64,000 nt of DNA from Cotesia glomerata (taxonomy: Eukaryota; Arthropoda; Insecta; Hymenoptera; Braconidae), in contig NC_058158.1 in assembly GCF_020080835.1 (NCBI RefSeq), positions 25,624,305 to 25,688,304 of the forward strand, given 5' to 3'. This document shows, piece by piece, positions 58,500 through 64,000 of the stretch; position 1 is the stretch's first letter; each line of letters starts with the position of its first letter. The translations under genes and the position numbers were made by a program. The notes under the pieces are model-generated. The model made no database searches, was not told the DNA's origin, and worked only from the letters and a program-made list of their open reading frames with translations.

Positions 58500-60615
58500 A
58501 CTATTAAACTGCTGTCTGGAAGCGTATTACAGATATTCATTAATTCATCACTGGCTCAAGGAGCGAATTTTAACGAAGGATAAGCTTCAGATGATTAAAG
58601 ACCACTAAATGAAAAATAATCTAAATCCTTTGAATTTTCTAATAATTAGAAAAAAAAAATAATCAAAGTGATAAAAAAATTTGACAGTAGTTCTCAAAGT
58701 ACTGAGTAGCAAAATTATCAAATTTAATCTAACGAAAAACTATTCATCTTACAGCTGATAAAAGTTGAACAAAATTTCGTGAAGAGCAAAGGGTTATTTA
58801 CTTAAAAAATGTGTTGAAACTTAACCAATTTCCTCAAAAACTTTTTTCAAAATTTATTTTCTGTATGTTTAGAAGAACTTAGAAGAATAGTCTTATTACA
58901 ACATCAATAAAATAATTCAAAAGAAAATTACGATAAAAGTTTTTACAAATATAAACTAAAGAAGAAGGAATCCAGCTTCAGAATCTTAGCATTCAGTCCA
59001 GCACAGCTTGGTTAATAATGGTTTACCTGTTTTAAACTACTATTGGGATAAAATGTGTATAAACAGAAGAACTTGGTACCCGAGGTGATTTTGTGGCTTC
59101 CGATAATGTTCATAGTTAGTGGAGGGAAAGTTTATTTGCAATTGAAGCAATTGAATGCACATGTTACCTCTCGGTCAAAAGAGCAAAACTTGATAAGTAA
59201 ACGAACTGAGTAAAGTATAAATAAGAGAGGAGTTCAAGATACACGATCGAGGAACATCATCTGCAGCTCGAGTGGCAAGTCAATTTGAATAACTTTTTCT
59301 TGGCAATTTCAGCAAACGACTACTTTTCTTTGCAATGTATATTTTTTAATATAAAAGTTTGGCAGCATTTTACATTGTACAGGTAAACAGTATTAATGAT
59401 GGTAACTTTGCTTTTGCATTAACAATATTGAATGGAAATAAAAGCAAAGAAGCAATAAAATAATTACAAATTTATGTACATTCAGAAATAAGTAAAGGCT
59501 GGTAATAAGTAGACAACGCTGTGCACTTTTGCTTCATGAAAAGTTACAGTTCGCAACTATTTTAAACATGAAATACTTTCAGCTTACTTTAACCATCTTT
59601 TCTCTCAATTTATCCTTTATCGTGATAACCATCCATTATTTGTAGTAAAAACTTTTCAAAGTCTATAGAAACAATTGTGACGCTCGAATAGTCATTTGAG
59701 AAAGGGCTTTGTTGTTATTGATGTCTATACGTATACCTAAAGTATGAATGTTTAAATTTTAACAACCAAAGAACTTAAAAAACCAATAAGAAAAATTCAT
59801 ATTCAACTTTTTCTTACAAACTTTCTGTCATACTAGAAGTTTTTTCGAAGTTTTTTCGAAGTTAAGATAAAAATAATTTAAAACAAAGTAAAAGTAAATT
59901 TGTAAAGAATCTGACAAAAACTCTTAAGCTGAAGTTGAAGTTTGAAACAATACCATATTCTACGAAAAATTACAATGAATGACATTTACAATAACAATTT
60001 TCTGCAGAATTAATTCTGAAAAAGAAATTACATAAAACATTGAGTTTATAAAAATTGGCACTTGTTCATTTTCTTGAATTACTATCAGGAAGTAATGAGA
60101 GTGACATAATTCTGGCTCAATACGTGCACAAACTATTAAGAGACTTGTGTTGAAAAAGCAAAACAAAAAAATGCTGCCAATTTAAACATAAAATAATAAA
60201 CAAATTTCACTTCTGGCATAAAATCAATATATTGGAGTCACCTATGTCAATTGTTAAAAAATATATTAGATATTATGGACATTTACTTTTAACTTCTTCT
60301 CTCTATTATTATCAGTTAAGATATTAAATTAATCAACAACTGAGAAAATATTGACATAAAAGTTATTGCTGTTTGTTCTGCAAATAATAAGCTGTTACGA
60401 AACATCTTGCTAAAATTTTATACGAATTAACTAAAATTATCTTCAGCTTTTGAATCAATAAACATTTTTAATTTTATACTTAGGCAGTCCATTTTATTAA
60501 TTATTAATGAGTGATTAGCGAAAATGATGTATTAAATTATTCCAACTTTTTAAGAAATTTAATTTAAAATATAATATTCAAATTATTTCTTTCAATTTTA
60601 TTATACTTTAACTAA
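58500..60615. other. AT-rich sequence; only a possible promoter
   Basis: No exon is recognised. A TATA-like site near 59217 is listed separately. Confidence 0.35.
59215..59260 (+). promoter_or_regulatory. Speculative TATA-type core promoter
   Basis: AGTATAAATAAGAGAGGAG is followed about 30 bases later by less AT-rich sequence (ACACGATCGAGGAACATCAT) that could be a transcript start. No downstream ORF is identified, so this rests on the TATA match and spacing only. Confidence 0.2.
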
Positions 60616-60619
60616 AATA

Positions 60620-60872
60620 GATATTTTCGATTCATATGTGCGAAGTGAGGCATTCTCAGGGCTTAAAAATTAAGACACGAGTCTAAGAAATGGCGCGTTT
60701 ACAATGGGGCCGAGTACGCAGATTACCCCCACGAGCCGTTAGGCGAGGGGGTAATCTGCGTACTCGGTCTCATTGTAAACGAGTCGTTTCTTTTGGCGAG
60801 TGTCTCAATTAAGTCCTGTGAATGGCTCAGTTGGAACATATGTATCGAACAATATTTTTTGTAACGACTGCT
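60620..60872. mobile_element. Hairpin P1
   Basis: The arms run from TCGATTCATATGTGCGAAGT to its counterpart ACATATGTATCGAACAAT. Inner pairs include GCGTTTACAATGGGGCCGAG with CTCGGTCTCATTGTAAACG, and GCAGATTACCCCC with GGGGGTAATCTGC. It is the inverse of P2. Confidence 0.75.
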
Positions 60873-61379
60873 TTCAAGGTTCAACAGAGAGAAATTATTA
60901 TTTACAAAGAAATATTGTAATTAGCTGAACTATATCAGTTATCAAAGAATTTTACAATGTTTCGTTAATTCATTCACTGTTCACGTAGATTTGTAACAAC
61001 TTTTTTTTCTAATTTTAATTAAAGTGATAGATAATCATAAATAATATAAATAATACACGCAATTATGGTTAGTAATTGCACAGAGTTGAACATATGATCG
61101 ACAAGCTGCTATTCATGTGTGGTTATTTGATATACGCAGGCGCTAGAATTAGTCTTAGTATGCTGATAGTTTGATTTGTAGTGGTAGTGGCGGACATATA
61201 CATTCTATGAATCTTATACATTTATTGTAGTTAATTTTCATTCCCGCACGGTCAAGCAGTTGGAAAGTTTGACTCCGCCTACTTTCCCGCACGCTACTAT
61301 AGTGTATGTAACCATCACGAGAATACGCAACTTTGCGTTTGCTGAGCAAGGCTCGAATGTTGAACTTTGGAAGCAGGAG

Positions 61380-61605
61380 TTACAATAGTATATTACACAC
61401 CTGTGGCAAGAAAATGAGAAATGTCTCAGAACACATATATGTTGCCCGAGGCGAAGCCGAGGTCGACATATATGTGATCTGAGATATTTATTATTTTCCT
61501 GCCATAGGTTTGTATACTATTTTTCTGTCCGACAGAGGCGGAAAGCGGCAATTTCGTTTAGCGCAGCGGGCCGAAAGTTGCCACTTTCCGCCTGGAGGGC
61601 AGAAA
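61380..61605. mobile_element. Twin-hairpin insertion (copy 2, reversed)
   Basis: Hairpin B comes first: ATAGTATATTACACACCTGT, then CGAGGCGAAGCCGAGG as loop, then TTTGTATACTAT. Hairpin A follows: GGCGGAAAGCGGCAATTTCG and TTTAGCGCAGCGGGCCGAAA, then CACTTTCCGCC. Same two modules in the same relative arrangement as 19811-20031 when read on the other strand. Confidence 0.7.
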
Positions 61606-61850
61606 AAAATATTGTTCGATACATATGTCCCAACTGAGGCATTTACAGGGCTTAATTGAGACACGCCAAAAGAAACGACACGTTTACAATGAGACCGAGT
61701 ACGCTTACCCCCACTCGCCTAACGGCTCGTGGGGGTAATCTGCGTACTCAGACCCATTGTAAACGCGCCGTTTCTTAGACTCGTGTCTCAATTTTTAAAC
61801 CCTGGGAATGCCTCACTTCGCATATATGTGTCGAAAATATCTATAGCTTA
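61606..61850. mobile_element. Hairpin P2
   Basis: Inverse of P1: AATATTGTTCGATACATATG at the left and CATATATGTGTCGAAAATAT at the right, with the same ACCCCCAC...GTGGGGGTAATC core. It directly adjoins the twin-hairpin copy. Confidence 0.75.
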
Positions 61851-61859
61851 TGAGTATTA

Positions 61860-62570
61860 AAGTTTGAAACTTCTATAAGCCAGTATGAAAAATTGTAAAT
61901 CTGTCAGAATTTTTATCTGATGAAGTAAATTTCGATAATTTTGAAAATATCTAAAAGTTATTTTTCCTAAAGCAAAATTTTTTTAATTAAAAAATAGTAT
62001 TGTTTGTGGTTGGTTTTTGTTTGGATTAGAAGCACTCACGTAATGACCTCATCCTCTTTCTTGACCTTGCTATATCTCTTGTCTATTTGAGTCCACAGAC
62101 GCGTATAATTGTTCGCTTTCATGTTCAGTTATATACGTAGTGCACATCGACCTGAGCAAGAATAGATAGAGAGATAAAAAAAAAAAGAGGTAAGTAATAG
62201 AATGAATTGTGTAGATAAGAGTATTTTGTGCCGTAAGGTTTTTCTCAAAAGGTAAAAGAGACTCTTGAACGTTCTTCGAATGTGGATTTCTGAGTTTTAA
62301 TCCTGTCCCAGTTTCTCATTGAAGACCATTATAGCTTGAGAACCGAATAAGTGCAAAAAAAAGAGCATAAAAGTACGAGAAGTTGTTAAAAGAAGAAAAA
62401 TGACACTGATCATAGACTATAGCACACTCTCCTTAAGAAAATGGTTGTCGCCAACTTGAACTCTCTTTTTATCGTTTATATCTTCTCCCTGAACTTCGAG
62501 AAGTCTTTTAGTTATTTATAAGAAAGAACCCGAGTCGAAATTCGAGTTCCGTTTTAACCGTAATTTTTTC
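61860..62570. other. Sequence without recognised gene
   Basis: Composition is a little less AT-rich at 62030-62170 and 62250-62560. No exon or RNA is supported. Confidence 0.3.
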
Positions 62571-62581
62571 CCATCTCAATT

Positions 62582-62697
62582 TTACGGTCAAAACAGACTT
62601 GGCGCTGTATTGATAGCTCATTTAAACTGAGCCTGGTTTCACCGTAACTAGTGGAGTTTTGTCCCATTCTACCACGATTACGGTCAAACCAGGCTTG
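62582..62697. repeat. Short inverted and direct repeats of TTACGGTCAAA.CAG.CTTGG
   Basis: The word at 62582-62602 is inverted at about 62630-62647 (GAGCCTGGTTTCACCGTAA) and repeated at 62678-62697. May be remains of a small MITE. Confidence 0.4.
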
Positions 62698-62702
62698 AAA
62701 TA

Positions 62703-62735
62703 ATGATAATAATAATAATAATAAATAATAATAAA
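62703..62735. repeat. (AAT)n microsatellite
   Basis: Imperfect AAT repeats, followed near 62761-62772 by a B-box-like CGGGTTCAAATCC that has no visible A box. Confidence 0.8.
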
Positions 62736-63160
62736 TTAAATTTTAAAATTCTTAGGGGTCCGGGTTCAAATCCAATTGAAATCACATTTATTTATTTTTT
62801 TTTTGTTTTAATCACTGCAATAATAATTATTATTATAATTAATAATTATTATTGTTATAAGAAATAAGTAATAGTAATTAATAATAATTGTCATTAACAT
62901 AAAAATTTGTAATTAACAATTATTACAATTACTACTATCAAAATCGTTTATGAGCACAAAATAATATATAAATTAATTTTGTAATAGAAAAACAAAAATG
63001 GATGATTTCCCAAATTTGAGTCTTTTTTTTACGAACAGGGGTTATTTATTGTCCAGTTTATACATATTAAGGAGTAAGGAAATAGGAGGAAAGGATTACT
63101 TATGGTAACTTAACCTAATACGCTTCGTAAATAAAGAAATAATTAAAAGTCGCTTTGCCC

Positions 63161-63236
63161 TAACCGAGAACCGAACTTGGAACCTATCGCTCGTCAAGAC
63201 TTACGCGCTACCCGCATCGCTACACTGCCGATTGGT
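63161..63236 (-). ncRNA. tRNA-like module, probably SINE-derived
   Basis: On the minus strand GGCAGTGTAGCGATGCGGGT looks like an A-box region and CCAAGTTCGGTTCTCGG a B box, about 45 bases apart. The acceptor stem does not close cleanly. Related in layout to the modules at 31390 and 31757. Could be a SINE head or a decayed tRNA gene. Confidence 0.4.
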
Positions 63237-63249
63237 AAAAGGCGAATCT

Positions 63250-64000
63250 CAGTAGTCTCATACACTTTTTAAATGACGCGTCTTGAAATGACTAAGTTCT
63301 GAGTGGAATCTGAAAAAGAACTTTACGGAGAAATTAAATGAATAGTAATAATTATATTTATAGACATTCAAAATTGAAATTTAGTTACCCATTCTCAATT
63401 ATTAATCTTATACTTCTATTTTCAATTGTAAGATTCGGTAATTGCTTATTTTCATGGGGTGTGAAATCAACATGATTAGATTATTTTCTACTTAATAGAT
63501 ATTTTTTTTTTTTTTTAGAATAAATCTAAAATAGAAAAATTTTTCAAAATTTTTTTCAAAAATGTTAATTTTGGGATAAGAAAAATTATGAAACGTTTCA
63601 ATTTTTTAACTAAAAACAAATTATGAAAAATTTCAAATTTTGGGTTAAAAAAAAGTTTTAGCAAAATATCGAAAAATCGATAATTAAAAAATTTTTTTCT
63701 ACTTGTAAAATAATTTTTTAATCAGAGTAAATCTAAAATAGAAAAATTTTTTTTAATTTTTTGAAAAATTTCAATTTTAGAGTAAAAAAAAAATATGAAA
63801 AACGTCAGTTGTTGGATTAAAAAAAAAACTATGAAAAAATATCAAAAAATTAATTACTTTTAAAAAATGTGAAATCAAACAATTACCTGCTCTACTTATA
63901 TATTTTAAAACATTTTTCAGTGAAAATATGTGAACTAAGCTGAATTTAGAAAAGAATAATATTTTTTCCAAAATTCAAATTTTTGAAAGAAAAACCCTTC
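63250..64000. other. Low-complexity AT-rich sequence
   Basis: 63530-63860 consists of diverged repeats around AAAATCTAAAATAGAAAAAT and TATGAAAAATTTC. No gene. Confidence 0.4.

Noticed and set aside
63161..63236. Functional tRNA gene
   Set aside because: Box-like sequences are present but the acceptor and anticodon stems do not close well, so I call it a tRNA-like module only.

Overview
This is an AT-rich eukaryotic window (roughly three quarters A+T by eye, not computed). It has very little host coding sequence and many mobile elements. The spliced genes, GT-AG introns, TA/TTAA-flanked hairpin MITEs, non-LTR and Helitron-type remnants and microsatellites indicate an insect. The repeat style resembles parasitoid wasp genomes, but that assignment is inference only.

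The main feature is a DNA transposon at about 41581-46399. Its minus-strand gene (42512-46088) reconstructs as three exons with canonical splice sites and an unbroken 899-residue protein. The N-terminal part has a zinc ribbon and a Mutator/Kolobok-type DDE transposase domain. The C-terminal part is a DEDDh (DnaQ-like) 3'-5' exonuclease with all catalytic residues present. The element has short inverted ends around TTAA. A 247-bp multi-palindromic hairpin flanked by TTAA has inserted in its left end, and a MITE lies in its first intron. The gene looks intact enough to be a live or very recently live transposon.

Other transposon coding remnants: 3873-4912 (+) is a broken 3' part of a Helentron, a PIF1-type helicase tail fused to an apurinic-like endonuclease. 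7518-10360 (-) is a 5'-truncated, disabled non-LTR retrotransposon with endonuclease and reverse transcriptase domains and an AAAT-type tail. 14481-16593 is a DNA transposon with terminal inverted repeats of about 570 bp and a frameshifted ORF of a family I cannot name.

Non-autonomous repeats fill most of the rest. They include four or more copies of a family bounded by AACTTCCCGCTAA (2067, 11874/12645, 18895, 30140) and a foldback with arms of about 320 bp (49731-50393). A T/U pair of TA-inserted hairpin elements occurs twice in the same order (22601-23876 and 39340-40171). Nested TIR elements lie at 18704-20873 and 27878-29215. A twin-hairpin insertion occurs at 19811-20031 and again at 61380-61605, and the paralogous copy near 28690 is an empty site. 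Paired inverted hairpins lie at 60620-61850. A tRNA-derived SINE and three tRNA-like modules are embedded in MITEs.

Host gene candidates are sparse and lie at the right: a 3'-terminal coding exon at 56237-56606 (-) with a poly(A) signal, and a 30-nt microexon at 53075-53104 (-). A speculative TATA promoter is at about 59217 (+). Long stretches, especially 24600-27850, 34800-36850, 46400-49650, 50400-53950, 54700-56050 and 57400-60600, show no gene that I can support.
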